DNA of 64,000 bases from Gordonia aichiensis NBRC 108223 (GTDB taxonomy: Bacteria > Actinomycetota > Actinomycetes > Mycobacteriales > Mycobacteriaceae), in NCBI RefSeq assembly GCF_000332975.1, contig NZ_BANR01000013.1:1-64000 (forward strand), read 5' to 3'. Within the stretch, counting starts at the first letter, position 1. Each line of letters opens with the position of its first letter. The translations under genes and the position numbers were made by a program. Below, piece after piece: positions 45,073 to 54,037 of the stretch. A model generated the notes under the pieces. It was not told the origin of the DNA, ran no database searches, and saw only the letters and a program-made list of their open reading frames with translations.

Positions 45073-46269
45073 ATGACAACCACCGCCGCCCGACGCGATT
45101 GGGCGGCGGTGGTGTCGCTTGGGCTCGGTGTGTTCACCATCACCACCACCGAGATCATGCCGATCGGGTTGCTGCGGCCGATGGCCGACGACCTCGCCGT
45201 GTCGGAGGGCACCATCGGACTGACCGTCACCTTCTTCGCCTTCGTCGCGGCGCTGAGCGCACCGACGCTGTCCACCGCGACGCGACTGCTCGACCGTCGG
45301 CCGATCCTGCTCGCGGTGATGGCTGCCTTCGTCGTCGGGAACACGCTCACCGCACTCGCGGTCAACTACGTGATGCTCGTCGTCGTCCGGATGGCGATCG
45401 GCATGGCATTGGGACTGATGTGGGCGATCGTCGCGGCAACCGCGGTACGCCTGGTGCCGCCGAACGCTGCCGTGCGTGCCACCACCATCGCGTTCTCCGG
45501 GGTCTCGCTGGCGTCGGTGCTGGGCATGCCGGTCGGCACCGTCATCGGCCAGGCCTTCGGCTGGCGCGCCGCCTACTGGACACTCGCCGGGCTGAGCGCG
45601 GTGACCCTCACGGCGCTGGCTCTACTGCTGAGATCGGTGCCCGGTGACAGCAACACCATCGGTCTGCGTGGCCTGCCCGGGTTACTGCGCATGCGCGATC
45701 TACGCACCACACTCATCGTCACCGCACTGGTCATCACCGGCGCCTACGCCGCCTACACCTACGTCACCCCGTTCATCGTGGAGATCCTCGGCATCGACGC
45801 CGAGCTGGTCGGCGTCGTCCTGCTCGTGATGGGTGTGGCCGGGGTGACCGGCAACTTCGCGGCCGGTGCCTTCCTCAACCGCACGCCGTCGGTGCGGTGG
45901 TCGCTGGCGACGATCATCGCGGTTCTCGCGGGCGCACTCATCCTCACCCCCGTCGCCAGTCTGTGGCTGCCTGCCGCGTTGGTCGGCCTCCTCGTGTGGG
46001 CGGCCGGATACGCTGCAGCACCGATCGGCTTGCAGACGACGGTGTTCCGCGTCGCGCCCGCCTACAGGGAATCGGCGACGACGCTGTACTCCACGACATT
46101 CAACCTCTCCATTGGTGTCGGAGCTCTGCTCGGAGCCCTCGCGATCGAGCGCGGCGGAGCGCTCGCACCCGTCATCGTCGGAGCCGTGTGCGCGACGGTC
46201 GCGCTTGCCGTCGCGCTCACCCTCCCCACGCGCGTGCGGCCCGACGATCCGGCCGCGGTGCCTGGGTAA
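45073..46269 (+). CDS. MFS transporter, DHA1 (12-helix, AraJ-like) family
   Basis: A 398-residue membrane protein with about 12 hydrophobic segments. It resembles sugar/arabinose efflux pumps (FTITTTEIMPIGLLRPMADDL in pieces; TATRLLDRRPILL as a weakened motif A; GVSLASVLGMPVGTVIGQ as motif C). It starts 7 bp after prs and is probably co-transcribed, although no functional link is known. Its TAA stop is also the first half of a TAAGGT -10 box for arsC. Confidence 0.88.
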   Translation: MTTTAARRDWAAVVSLGLGVFTITTTEIMPIGLLRPMADDLAVSEGTIGLTVTFFAFVAALSAPTLSTATRLLDRRPILLAVMAAFVVGNTLTALAVNYVMLVVVRMAIGMALGLMWAIVAATAVRLVPPNAAVRATTIAFSGVSLASVLGMPVGTVIGQAFGWRAAYWTLAGLSAVTLTALALLLRSVPGDSNTIGLRGLPGLLRMRDLRTTLIVTALVITGAYAAYTYVTPFIVEILGIDAELVGVVLLVMGVAGVTGNFAAGAFLNRTPSVRWSLATIIAVLAGALILTPVASLWLPAALVGLLVWAAGYAAAPIGLQTTVFRVAPAYRESATTLYSTTFNLSIGVGALLGALAIERGGALAPVIVGAVCATVALAVALTLPTRVRPDDPAAVPG

Positions 46270-46272
46270 GGT
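46267..46272 (+). promoter_or_regulatory. -10 box of arsC overlapping the MFS stop codon
   Basis: TAAGGT ends 7 nt before the ATG of arsC and uses the MFS stop TAA as its first three bases. It predicts a leaderless arsC transcript in addition to read-through. Confidence 0.45.
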
Positions 46273-46279
46273 TGCGGCC

Positions 46280-46654
46280 ATGAACACTGGGCGCGACGCG
46301 ACTGACGGCACCGAGACCGCGACGATCTACCACAACCCGAAGTGCTCGACTTCGCGCAAAGCCCTGCAACGACTGCGCGACGAGGGCATCGAGCCGACGA
46401 TCGTGAAGTACCTCGACGAGCCGTACACCCGTGCACAATTGGAGACGATGTTCGCCGACGCAGGACTCACCGTCCGTCAGGCCGCCCGCAAGCGCGAAGC
46501 GCTCTACAAAGAACTCGAGCTCGATGCCGCGTCGGACGAGAAGCTGCTCGACGAGATGGTCGCGCACCCGATCCTCGTGGAGCGCCCGTTCGTGGTGACC
46601 GACAAGGGAACCCGTCTCGCACGACCGCTCGACAAACTCGACGAGATCCTCTGA
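46280..46654 (+). CDS. arsC: ArsC/Spx-family reductase (glutaredoxin-type arsenate reductase)
   Basis: A 124-residue thioredoxin-fold protein. IYHNPKCSTSRKA carries the catalytic Cys (about residue 22), and HPILVERPFVVTDKGTRLARP provides the arginines that bind arsenate. It would reduce arsenate to arsenite with glutathione or mycothiol-like thiols. No ars operon partners (pump or ArsR) are nearby, so a general thiol-redox role remains possible. ATG 46280 gives the family length; a longer frame upstream lies inside the MFS gene. Confidence 0.9.
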   Translation: MNTGRDATDGTETATIYHNPKCSTSRKALQRLRDEGIEPTIVKYLDEPYTRAQLETMFADAGLTVRQAARKREALYKELELDAASDEKLLDEMVAHPILVERPFVVTDKGTRLARPLDKLDEIL

Positions 46655-46658
46655 TCGC

Positions 46659-47396
46659 TCAGAACAGCAGCGGTCCGACGGTATTCGCCAGCCCGCGCGC
46701 GGCGTCGGTGAGTGAGCAGATCGCCTCCAGCCTGCTCGACACCCCGCCGATCATCACCGCACCGCGAACCGCACCGTTGACGTCGTAGATCGGCACGGCG
46801 AGATGGGCGTGGTGCACCACCAGTTCACCGTCGTCGACCGCGACGTCGGTGCGTCGTATCTCGACGATCTGCTCTTCGAGTCGGGCAGGATCGATGATCG
46901 TTGCGGGCGTGACAGGGACGAGCGGCAGCTCCAGCACGTCACGCCACTGCGACAACGACGCCAACAGCAGCTTGCCCGCTGCCGACGCGTGGAGATATCG
47001 CATGAGTTCGCCGACACCGTCGAGCGGATGGTCGGGGTCGGCGTCGAGGACACGCACCGAGGCGGGCCTGAAGTAGAGCAGATGAACGGCGAAGCGTACC
47101 GAGCCCCGGAAGTCGTCGAGGCGCTCGGCCGCGCGAGCAGGGACCGGTGGCGTGGCGACCCCGTCGACGAAGGAAGCGAGACGGGCGCCGATCGCGAAAC
47201 CGCGCAAATCGGCTGTCCGCACCAGGAATTCGTCGGCGACGAGACTGTTGAGCAGGCGGTAGGTGCTGGCGGACGGGAGGTCGAGACGCTCGGCGATGTC
47301 GCGGGCCGTCGTACCGATCCCGAGGTCTGCGACGGTCTCGATGATCTGCAGCGCGCGCACCACCGAATCCGACTTCGGCGCACGACCTATCGCCAT
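46659..47396 (-). CDS. IclR-family transcriptional regulator
   Basis: A 245-residue regulator with a winged helix (SDSVVRALQIIETVADL, ARDIAERLDLPSASTYRLLNSL at about 8-60) and an IclR effector domain (YLHASAAGKLLLASL, VPIYDVNGAVRGAVMIGG). ATG 47396 follows GAGGGGGCG. It lies 43 bp after the APC permease on the same strand and near the eut operon, so it probably controls these amine uptake and catabolic genes. Its end is 4 bp from the arsC end. Confidence 0.93.
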   Translation of the reverse strand: MAIGRAPKSDSVVRALQIIETVADLGIGTTARDIAERLDLPSASTYRLLNSLVADEFLVRTADLRGFAIGARLASFVDGVATPPVPARAAERLDDFRGSVRFAVHLLYFRPASVRVLDADPDHPLDGVGELMRYLHASAAGKLLLASLSQWRDVLELPLVPVTPATIIDPARLEEQIVEIRRTDVAVDDGELVVHHAHLAVPIYDVNGAVRGAVMIGGVSSRLEAICSLTDAARGLANTVGPLLF

Positions 47397-47439
47397 CTCG
47401 CCCCCTCACCCCGGTTCGACGACCGACTCCCTCCCCTGC

Positions 47440-48972
47440 TCACCGCAGCGTCGCCGTGGTGAGGATGTCGGCGCTCGTCGTTGCGTCGAAGACGCCGACA
47501 CCGGCGAGGAGTCGAGGACTACGCCGTGCGACGAGCAGCACGATCGCAGTCACCACGATCATCGACGCGACGTAGACGACGCCGAGAACACGACCGTGTC
47601 CGACGCCTGTGCCGAAGGCGGTCACCAACAACACGCCGAGAATGACCGCTGTGACCACACCGAGCGCCATGATGCGCTTGCTGGGTTCCCCGATTCGGCC
47701 GAGCAGCACTGGAGAGGCGAGACACGCTGTGAGGTAACTGCCCATGTAGCCCAGTGCGCTGAGTGTCAGGAAGTCGCGGATGCCGTCCTGCGGGTTGCCG
47801 CCGCACCAGAGGAACACGAGCGGACCGAGCGTCACGATCGCCATCGCCCAGACCGTCGCGACGGCAGGCGTATGGAAGCGGCGATGAGTGCGTCCGAACG
47901 CCTCGGGGACCACGCGTTCACGTCCCAATGTGAACAGCACCCGCACGAGTGCGTTGACCGACGCGAGCGCGCAGGCGAAGAACGACGTCGCGATCCCGAC
48001 GTCGAGAATGACCGCCGTGACGCGTGTTCCGTCGGATAGGAACAGTGCGGCCAGCGGTGTGGAGCTCTCGCGCACGCCCGCCGGGGCGTCGAACATCGCG
48101 AGCGACTGTGTCGTCACAGCGAGCAGATAGATGACGCCTGCGGCGATCGGCGTCCACCTCAGCGTGCGCGGGACGCTCCGGAACGGTCGGTGCGCTTCGG
48201 CGGAGAGCGTTGTCGCACTCTCGAATCCGACGAAGGCACTGACAGCGACCACGATCATCAGACCCATCGAGCCGACGTCGACCTGCGGGGCGAACACCTG
48301 CGACCAATCGGCCGAATGATGGGTGATCCCGAGCCACACCATCAGTCCGACCAGGATCACTACCGCGACCACCTCGATGACGAGAGTCGCCGTGGCCGAG
48401 ACCTTGATCCCGCGCACCATCAGGACTGTCATCAGCGCCGCGGCGACCACCACGATCGCACAGACGACAGGCAGCCACACCGACGTCGACACCCCGACAC
48501 TGACCGCAATGTGGTTGAGGTACAAGCCGACTGCAAGCAGACCCGCCATGCTCACCGAGCCGTATCCGACAATGGCCGACCACGCGGTCGGGAGCGCAAC
48601 CCGCGACCCGAGCCCCTGCGCCACGTACGAGTAGAGACCACCGACGACCGCAAGGCGTTGTGCCATGGGCCGGATACACGCCGAGATCATCATGACGACG
48701 ACCATCGCCACCGCGAACGAGATGACACCGCCCGCGCCGCTCATCGCGGCGATCACGAACAGCGGAGTCACCGCCGACGTCCCGGCCGGCGCGATGGCCG
48801 CCACCGACTGCGCGAACACGGGTATGAAGGGAAGCTGACGCCGCGTCAGTCCACTCACCGGCGACTCGTCGGCGACCAGCGGGGACGCTGCGGCGGGCGC
48901 CGACGAGACGGCAGCAGAGGATGTGGACGGCATAGCGCTCTCTACCGTGACGGAGCGCTCGTTGCGACGCAT
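47440..48972 (-). CDS. APC-superfamily amino acid / amine permease
   Basis: A 510-residue transporter with about 12 helices after a Ser/Ala-rich N-terminus of 45 residues. PAGTSAVTPLFVIAA near helix 1, FVGFESATTLSAEA and SFFACALASVNALVRVLF mark the APC fold. Start may be ATG 48972 or ATG 48933, the second having AGAG upstream. It is divergent from eat-eutBC, which makes ethanolamine or a related amine a plausible cargo. Confidence 0.88.
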   Translation of the reverse strand: MRRNERSVTVESAMPSTSSAAVSSAPAAASPLVADESPVSGLTRRQLPFIPVFAQSVAAIAPAGTSAVTPLFVIAAMSGAGGVISFAVAMVVVMMISACIRPMAQRLAVVGGLYSYVAQGLGSRVALPTAWSAIVGYGSVSMAGLLAVGLYLNHIAVSVGVSTSVWLPVVCAIVVVAAALMTVLMVRGIKVSATATLVIEVVAVVILVGLMVWLGITHHSADWSQVFAPQVDVGSMGLMIVVAVSAFVGFESATTLSAEAHRPFRSVPRTLRWTPIAAGVIYLLAVTTQSLAMFDAPAGVRESSTPLAALFLSDGTRVTAVILDVGIATSFFACALASVNALVRVLFTLGRERVVPEAFGRTHRRFHTPAVATVWAMAIVTLGPLVFLWCGGNPQDGIRDFLTLSALGYMGSYLTACLASPVLLGRIGEPSKRIMALGVVTAVILGVLLVTAFGTGVGHGRVLGVVYVASMIVVTAIVLLVARRSPRLLAGVGVFDATTSADILTTATLR

Positions 48973-48988
48973 CGTTTTCGTGTTTCCA

Positions 48989-49002
48989 GCGCGTTAACGC
49001 GC
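48989..49002. promoter_or_regulatory. Perfect 14-bp palindrome between divergent permease genes
   Basis: GCGCGTTAACGCGC is fully symmetrical. It lies 17 bp upstream of the APC permease start and about 140 bp before eat, where an IclR or other operator would be expected. Confidence 0.5.
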
Positions 49003-49143
49003 GTGAGAAATCTCGACTCTCGGTTTCCCACACTCCCTTACATCGACGCCACTGTGAGGTGACACACATTCCGTACCGTCATGCCGGAATCGAGTAATCA
49101 GCGAGACCGACGGTGATCTCGCCACCGCACGAAAGGTCCGTTC

Positions 49144-50502
49144 ATGAGCACAATCGACTCCGGGAGCAGCAGCCCGACGACAGCGTCGTCGACCGGCGGC
49201 TCTGCCGATTACCTCGACAAACGCCGCCTCAAAACCGGCACGGCCGGATGGGTGCTGCTCGCCGGCCTCGGTGTCAGTTACGTCATCAGCGGCGACTACT
49301 CGGGGTGGAACTTCGGCCTCGAGCAGGGCGGCTTCGGCGGTCTCGCGATCGCCGCGGTCATCATCGCCGCGATGTACTTCGCCATGGTGCTGGGCATGGC
49401 CGAGATGAGTTCGGCGCTGCCCGCCGCCGGTGGCGGCTACACCTTCGCCCGTCGTGCGCTCGGTACGTGGGGCGGAATGGCCACGGGCACCGCGGTCCTG
49501 ATCGAGTACGCGATCGCACCCGCGGCCATCGCCACCTTCATCGGCGTACACCTCGCAGGTGTCGGTGAGGCGCTCAAAGTGATGTTCGTGATCACCGCGA
49601 TCGCACTCGCCGGACTGATCGTGTTCGCGATCGCGGCGATCGGCGACTTCTCGTGGTCGAACCTCACCGACATCGCGCCCTCCGATGCAACGGGCGCGAG
49701 TTCGTTCCTGCCGCACGGATATCTGGGCATCTGGGCCGCCATCCCGTTCGCGATCTGGTTCTTCCTCGCCGTCGAGGGTGTGCCGTTGGCCGCCGAGGAA
49801 GCCAAGAACCCGGCCCGCAACGTGCCGCGCGGGATCATCGCTGCCATGTGTGCGCTGATCTGCACGTGCGCGCTGGTGCTGTTCCTGGTGCCCGGCGCGG
49901 GTGGGGCGTCGGCGATGCAGAGTTCGGGCAACCCGTTGGTCGAGGCGCTGGGCAGCGGCACCGCGCACACCGTCGTCAACTACATCGGTCTCGCAGGCCT
50001 GGTGGCGAGCTTCTTCTCGATCATCTACGCCTACTCGCGCCAGCTCTTCGCACTCTCGCGCGCGGGCTACCTGCCGAAGTCGTTGTCGGTGACCAACTCC
50101 CGCAAGTCCCCGACGCTGGCGCTCATCGTGCCCGGCATCGTCGGCTTCCTCCTGTCGCTGACCGGGCAGGGCGCCATGCTGCTGAACATGGCCGTCTTCG
50201 GTGCGGCGCTGAGCTACGTGCTGATGATGATCAGCCACATCGTGCTGCGCATCCGGGAGCCCGAACTCGCACGCCCGTACCGGACGCCGGGCGGCATCGT
50301 GACGACGGCGTTCGCGCTCGTCATCGCAGTGCTCGCGCTCGTGGCCACCTTCCTCGTCGACATCAAGGCGGCAACCGGCTGTCTCATCGTGTTCGCCCTC
50401 TTCATGGCGTATTTTGGCCTCTACAGCCGCAAGCGGCTGGTCTTCGCCAGTGCCGACGAAGAGTTCGAGGCCATTGCCGACGCCGAAGAGGGACTCTCGT
50501 GA
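49144..50502 (+). CDS. eat: Ethanolamine permease
   Basis: A 452-residue APC-family importer with about 12 helices. It matches ethanolamine permeases in SYVISGDYSGWNFGLEQGGFG near 45-65, EMSSALPAAGGGYTFARRALG, and EGVPLAAEEAKNPARNVPRG. ATG 49144 follows GAAAGG. Its stop overlaps the eutB GTG start, so uptake and breakdown are produced together. Confidence 0.94.
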   Translation: MSTIDSGSSSPTTASSTGGSADYLDKRRLKTGTAGWVLLAGLGVSYVISGDYSGWNFGLEQGGFGGLAIAAVIIAAMYFAMVLGMAEMSSALPAAGGGYTFARRALGTWGGMATGTAVLIEYAIAPAAIATFIGVHLAGVGEALKVMFVITAIALAGLIVFAIAAIGDFSWSNLTDIAPSDATGASSFLPHGYLGIWAAIPFAIWFFLAVEGVPLAAEEAKNPARNVPRGIIAAMCALICTCALVLFLVPGAGGASAMQSSGNPLVEALGSGTAHTVVNYIGLAGLVASFFSIIYAYSRQLFALSRAGYLPKSLSVTNSRKSPTLALIVPGIVGFLLSLTGQGAMLLNMAVFGAALSYVLMMISHIVLRIREPELARPYRTPGGIVTTAFALVIAVLALVATFLVDIKAATGCLIVFALFMAYFGLYSRKRLVFASADEEFEAIADAEEGLS

Positions 50503-51905
50503 CCTACAGCCATTCACTTCGCGGACACACCTATCAGTTCGCCGATCTCATCGACGTGATGGCCAAAGCCACACCGGCACGTTCGGGCGACGAATTGGCC
50601 GGGTGCGCAGCACAATCCGACGCCGAGCGCGCGGCAGCGGCATGGGTGCTCGCCGACCTCCCGCTCACCGTGTTTCTTGAAGACATGCTCGTCCCGTACG
50701 AGTCCGACGAGGTGACGCGCCTGATCATCGACACCCACGACCGCGAGGCATTCGCACCCATCTCGCACCTGACGGTCGGCGGCCTGCGTGACTGGCTGCT
50801 CGAACAGGTCGTTGCGCCCGGGGGGACGCAGCGGCTGCAGGCGGTGTCGCCGGGATTGACCCCGGAAATGGTTGCCGCTGTCAGCAAGCTGATGCGCAAT
50901 CAGGATCTGATCGCGGTCGCGCGGCGAATGGAGGTCACCGCGGGATTCCGCACCACCATCGGGCTGCCGGGACGCCTGGCCACCCGACTGCAGCCCAACC
51001 ACCCGACCGACGATCCGAGGGGTATCGCCGCCGGTCTGCTCGATGGGCTACTACTGGGCTGCGGCGACGCGGTCGTCGGGATCAATCCGGCCACCGACTC
51101 GCCGCAGGCGACGTCGACATTGCTGGAACTGCTCGACGATGTGCGCCAGCGTTTCGAGATCCCGATGCAGTCGTGCGTGCTCTCCCACGTGACCACGACC
51201 ATCGGCCTCGTGGAGGCAGGCGCGCCGGTCGACCTGGTGTTCCAGTCCATCGCGGGCACCGAGGGCGCCAACCGGGGATTCGGCGTCGACCTCGCGGTAC
51301 TCAACGAGGGCAACGAGGCGGGGCGGTCACTGCACCGCGGGACCGTCGGCGACAACGTGATGTATCTGGAAACCGGTCAGGGGTCGGCGCTGTCGGCCGG
51401 TGCTCACCTGGGGACCGGAGGGCGCCCCGTCGACCAGCAGACGCTCGAGGCGCGCGCCTACGCGGTGGCACGGTCGTTGGAACCGTTACTGGTCAACACC
51501 GTCGTAGGGTTCATCGGCCCTGAGTACCTGTTCGACGGAAAGCAGATCATCCGTGCGGGACTCGAGGACCACTTCTGCGGCAAGCTGCTCGGTCTGCCGA
51601 TGGGCGTCGACGTCTGCTACACCAACCACGCCGAAGCCGATCAGAACGACATGGACACCCTGCTGAGCCTGCTCGGCATGGCAGGCGTCGGATTCGTCAT
51701 CACCGTGCCGGGTGCCGACGACATCATGCTCGGCTACCAGAGCCTGTCGTTCCACGACGTGCTCTACCTGCGCGACGTCCTCGGACTGCGCGCAGCGCCC
51801 GAGTTCGAGGCCTGGATGCAGACGATCGGTATGGCCGACGCCGGCGGCCATGTGGTGCCACTCGACCCGGGTACCTCACCCCTGCGCGGATTGGCGGCGT
51901 CGTGA
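50499..51905 (+). CDS. eutB: Ethanolamine ammonia-lyase large subunit
   Basis: A 468-residue catalytic subunit. With EutC and adenosylcobalamin it converts ethanolamine to acetaldehyde and ammonia. Hallmarks are IGLPGRLATRLQPNHPTDDP, GINPATDS, VFQSIAGTEGAN, and FIGPEYLFDGKQIIRAGLEDHF in the barrel core. The GTG at 50499 overlaps the eat stop (GTGA) and gives the family length; the longer frame upstream is a shadow of eat. No eutA reactivase or shell genes are nearby. Confidence 0.96.
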   Translation: MTYSHSLRGHTYQFADLIDVMAKATPARSGDELAGCAAQSDAERAAAAWVLADLPLTVFLEDMLVPYESDEVTRLIIDTHDREAFAPISHLTVGGLRDWLLEQVVAPGGTQRLQAVSPGLTPEMVAAVSKLMRNQDLIAVARRMEVTAGFRTTIGLPGRLATRLQPNHPTDDPRGIAAGLLDGLLLGCGDAVVGINPATDSPQATSTLLELLDDVRQRFEIPMQSCVLSHVTTTIGLVEAGAPVDLVFQSIAGTEGANRGFGVDLAVLNEGNEAGRSLHRGTVGDNVMYLETGQGSALSAGAHLGTGGRPVDQQTLEARAYAVARSLEPLLVNTVVGFIGPEYLFDGKQIIRAGLEDHFCGKLLGLPMGVDVCYTNHAEADQNDMDTLLSLLGMAGVGFVITVPGADDIMLGYQSLSFHDVLYLRDVLGLRAAPEFEAWMQTIGMADAGGHVVPLDPGTSPLRGLAAS

Positions 51906-52705
51906 GCACCCACAGCATCCGGCCGGGGTCGTCTGCAGCGACTCCCGCCGACGATCCGTGGACCGCCATGCGCGGTCTGACCCAGGCCCGAATCGGATTG
52001 CAGCGCAGCGGAAATGCGCTGTCGAGTGCCGACGTCCTGCAGTTCCAGGCCGACCACGCCGCCGCTCGCGACGCCGTGCACACCCCGATGGATGCCGATG
52101 GCGTCGTCGAGGGTCTCCGGGCTCTGGGGTTGGGCGACCCGGTGGTCGTCACCAGCCAGGCGTCGTCGCGGGCTGAGTATCTGCGTCGCCCCGACCTCGG
52201 ACGGGTACCGGAGGATCTGGAAGCCATCGAGCATTCGGGCGCCGACATCGGGTTCGTGATCGCCGACGGATTGTCGGCGACGGCTGTCGACACACACGCC
52301 GTCACGCTCGTCGAGACGATCGCCGCGGAACTGTCGCCGCGGTTCTCGATCGCACCGCCGGTCGTCGCCACGCAGGCCCGCGTCGCACTCGGCGATCACA
52401 TCGGCGAGGCACTCGGGGTGGACGTCCTGCTCGTCATCATCGGCGAGCGCCCAGGACTGTCGGTGGCCGACAGCCTCGGCATCTATCTGACGTATCGACC
52501 CGAACGCGGTCGTCGCGACTCCGAACGCAATTGCATCTCCAACATCCACCCACCCGACGGACTCGGTTACCGCGACGCGGCGCGAATCGTCGGGGCGCTG
52601 GTGGTGGGCGCGCGGGCACTCGACGCCTCGGGCGTCGCGCTCAAGGACACGTCGTCGGACGATCCAGCAGTCGCAGAGGCGGCGGCGCAGGGCGAGCTCG
52701 GCTGA
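51902..52705 (+). CDS. eutC: Ethanolamine ammonia-lyase small subunit
   Basis: A 267-residue cobalamin-binding subunit of the lyase. LTQARIGLQRSGNALSS near 26-42, FQADHAAARDAVH and the ending NIHPPDGLGYRDAARIV are typical. GTG 51902 overlaps the eutB stop (GTGA). It ends the eat-eutB-eutC operon and converges on the next gene with 31 bp between. The acetaldehyde dehydrogenase needed to finish the pathway is not in this window. Confidence 0.95.
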   Translation: MSTHSIRPGSSAATPADDPWTAMRGLTQARIGLQRSGNALSSADVLQFQADHAAARDAVHTPMDADGVVEGLRALGLGDPVVVTSQASSRAEYLRRPDLGRVPEDLEAIEHSGADIGFVIADGLSATAVDTHAVTLVETIAAELSPRFSIAPPVVATQARVALGDHIGEALGVDVLLVIIGERPGLSVADSLGIYLTYRPERGRRDSERNCISNIHPPDGLGYRDAARIVGALVVGARALDASGVALKDTSSDDPAVAEAAAQGELG

Positions 52706-52736
52706 GGCGCCGCTCGGCGGCAGTTCTACTCGGGTT

Positions 52737-53222
52737 CTACTCTGTAGAAGCCTTACTCGACGGCTCCGCCACGGCTGAGACCACTCGCTCTCGGCGCGGC
52801 GGCAGCGCACGCACCGCGGAGGGAACGACCACGCCGATCAGTCCCCGCGCGGTGGCCTTGGTGCAGTCGAGGAAGTCGAAGTAGTCGCGCCACACCACGA
52901 TCGCGCCGTCGACCACCTCGAACCGCCCGCACACCCAGAAGCGGATGCGTACGCGTCCGAGCCGGATCTCGTCGATCCGTTCGGTCAGTACGACCGTGTC
53001 GTCGGTGGCGATGTTGATCATCCGGTAGTCGAAGCCGGCGTACGACGCCGAGTCCATCGCACCGAAAATCTTGGCGACACCTCGCTTGCCGCGGATCGTC
53101 GGCAATCCGACATTGCTGTAGACGATGTTCTCGGCGACGTCGGCCATCGCAGCGGCGCTGTCGCCACGGGCGAGGGCGTCAAGGAAGTCGGTGACGATGC
53201 GTTCAGGTGTGCGAGAGGTCAT
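52737..53222 (-). CDS. Limonene-1,2-epoxide hydrolase-like (SnoaL/NTF2 fold) protein
   Basis: A 161-residue protein with the cone-shaped NTF2 fold. It resembles the limonene-epoxide hydrolase family: RIVTDFLDALARGD at the N-terminus, IVYSNVGLPTIRGKRGV, and RIRFWVCGRFEVVDGAIVVW followed by RDYFDF, which supply an Arg and Asp of the usual Asp-Arg-Asp set. It may hydrolyse a hydrophobic epoxide or act as a different SnoaL-type isomerase. About 35 residues at the end are unconserved. Single gene. Confidence 0.85.
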   Translation of the reverse strand: MTSRTPERIVTDFLDALARGDSAAAMADVAENIVYSNVGLPTIRGKRGVAKIFGAMDSASYAGFDYRMINIATDDTVVLTERIDEIRLGRVRIRFWVCGRFEVVDGAIVVWRDYFDFLDCTKATARGLIGVVVPSAVRALPPRRERVVSAVAEPSSKASTE

Positions 53223-53321
53223 GGTGTTCCAGTATGCCGACGGCAGTGGGGCCGCCGAGGTCGGATCGCGCGATCAACAACAGCGCGATCCGACCTGGGT
53301 AACTCAGGACATGACGCCCAC

Positions 53322-53774
53322 TCAGGGCATGACGACCGTGAACGGGGCAGGCGGGAACTGCAGGGGACGATCGGCCGTGAGAGTGAACCGCACCGGACCC
53401 GACCCGACGAACACATCCGCCGAGGCGACCCCCTGCTGCCACATCGATCGGTAGGTCAGCGGTCCGCCCACGACTCCGCTGCGGTGGGTGTTGAGGTTGT
53501 ACCAGCGGACCGTCGCTCGCTCGGTGCACGGACTGAACGGGGTCTGACCGATCCAGTACACGTCGATGTTCGCGTGACCCCTGGCCGGCTGAACCAGCAC
53601 ATTGCCGGTTGCCCGACCCACGCAGGAGCTACCGAGCGCAAGCTCCTGACCGATGGTGAAACTCTGGAACGGCTTCGCGGGGGCAGCGTTCGCGGTACCC
53701 GCCCCGAGACCGACTGCTGCTGTCACTGCGAGGCCGAGGCCGACGAGAGTGGACGAAACACGGGAAAGCTTCAT
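53322..53774 (-). CDS. Small secreted protein of unknown function
   Basis: A 150-residue protein with a clear Sec signal peptide: basic start MKLSRVSS, hydrophobic core, and a cleavage site after TANAA near residue 31. The mature part of about 118 residues is predicted beta-rich with two cysteines (GSSCVGR, FSPCTER) that may form a disulfide. I do not recognise the family; related mycobacterial and Gordonia proteins are uncharacterised. ATG 53774 gives the signal peptide; the frame extends to 53897 but that part does not fit. Confidence 0.82.
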   Translation of the reverse strand: MKLSRVSSTLVGLGLAVTAAVGLGAGTANAAPAKPFQSFTIGQELALGSSCVGRATGNVLVQPARGHANIDVYWIGQTPFSPCTERATVRWYNLNTHRSGVVGGPLTYRSMWQQGVASADVFVGSGPVRFTLTADRPLQFPPAPFTVVMP

Positions 53775-53790
53775 GGCATGGTCCTTTGGT

Positions 53791-53842
53791 TGATGGTGAC
53801 CGTGTAGTTGATGTGACCGTGTAGCTGGTGTAACCGTGACGA
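53791..53842. repeat. Three imperfect 17-18 bp tandem repeats before the secreted-protein gene
   Basis: Units TGATGGTGACCGTGTAGT (53791-53808), TGATGTGACCGTGTAGC (53809-53825) and TGGTGTAACCGTGACGA (53826-53842) lie 17-68 nt upstream of the start codon. They may be stacked regulator sites or a promoter duplication. Confidence 0.5.
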
Positions 53843-53973
53843 ACGTTCCCCCTGTCATGTTCAGCGTTTCGGCGGCCTGAAGTGTTACGCCTGTCAAATC
53901 AATGAACGACCCCGACTCGAGGATCCGTCCGCGTCTCGACCACGACCCGACGGTGCCTGCGACTCCTCGCGAT

Positions 53974-54037
53974 GTGACTTCACCGCAGGTCGTCGGCTAT
54001 TCTTGACGGGTTGTCTCGGCGAGGGTGACTTGTCACC
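53974..54037 (+). promoter_or_regulatory. Promoter and leader hairpin of rplY
   Basis: A GTGACT -35 (53974-53979) and TATTCT -10 (53998-54003) with an 18-nt spacer precede a leader of about 165 nt. In it GGTGAC-TT-GTCACC (54024-54037) forms a perfect hairpin. Ribosomal protein leaders are often autoregulatory, but no L25-binding structure could be confirmed. No gene is seen in 53775-54177. Confidence 0.45.

Noticed and set aside
48994-50517. 507-residue minus-strand frame opposite eat
   Set aside because: Antisense to a clear ethanolamine permease; highly charged with no recognisable domain.
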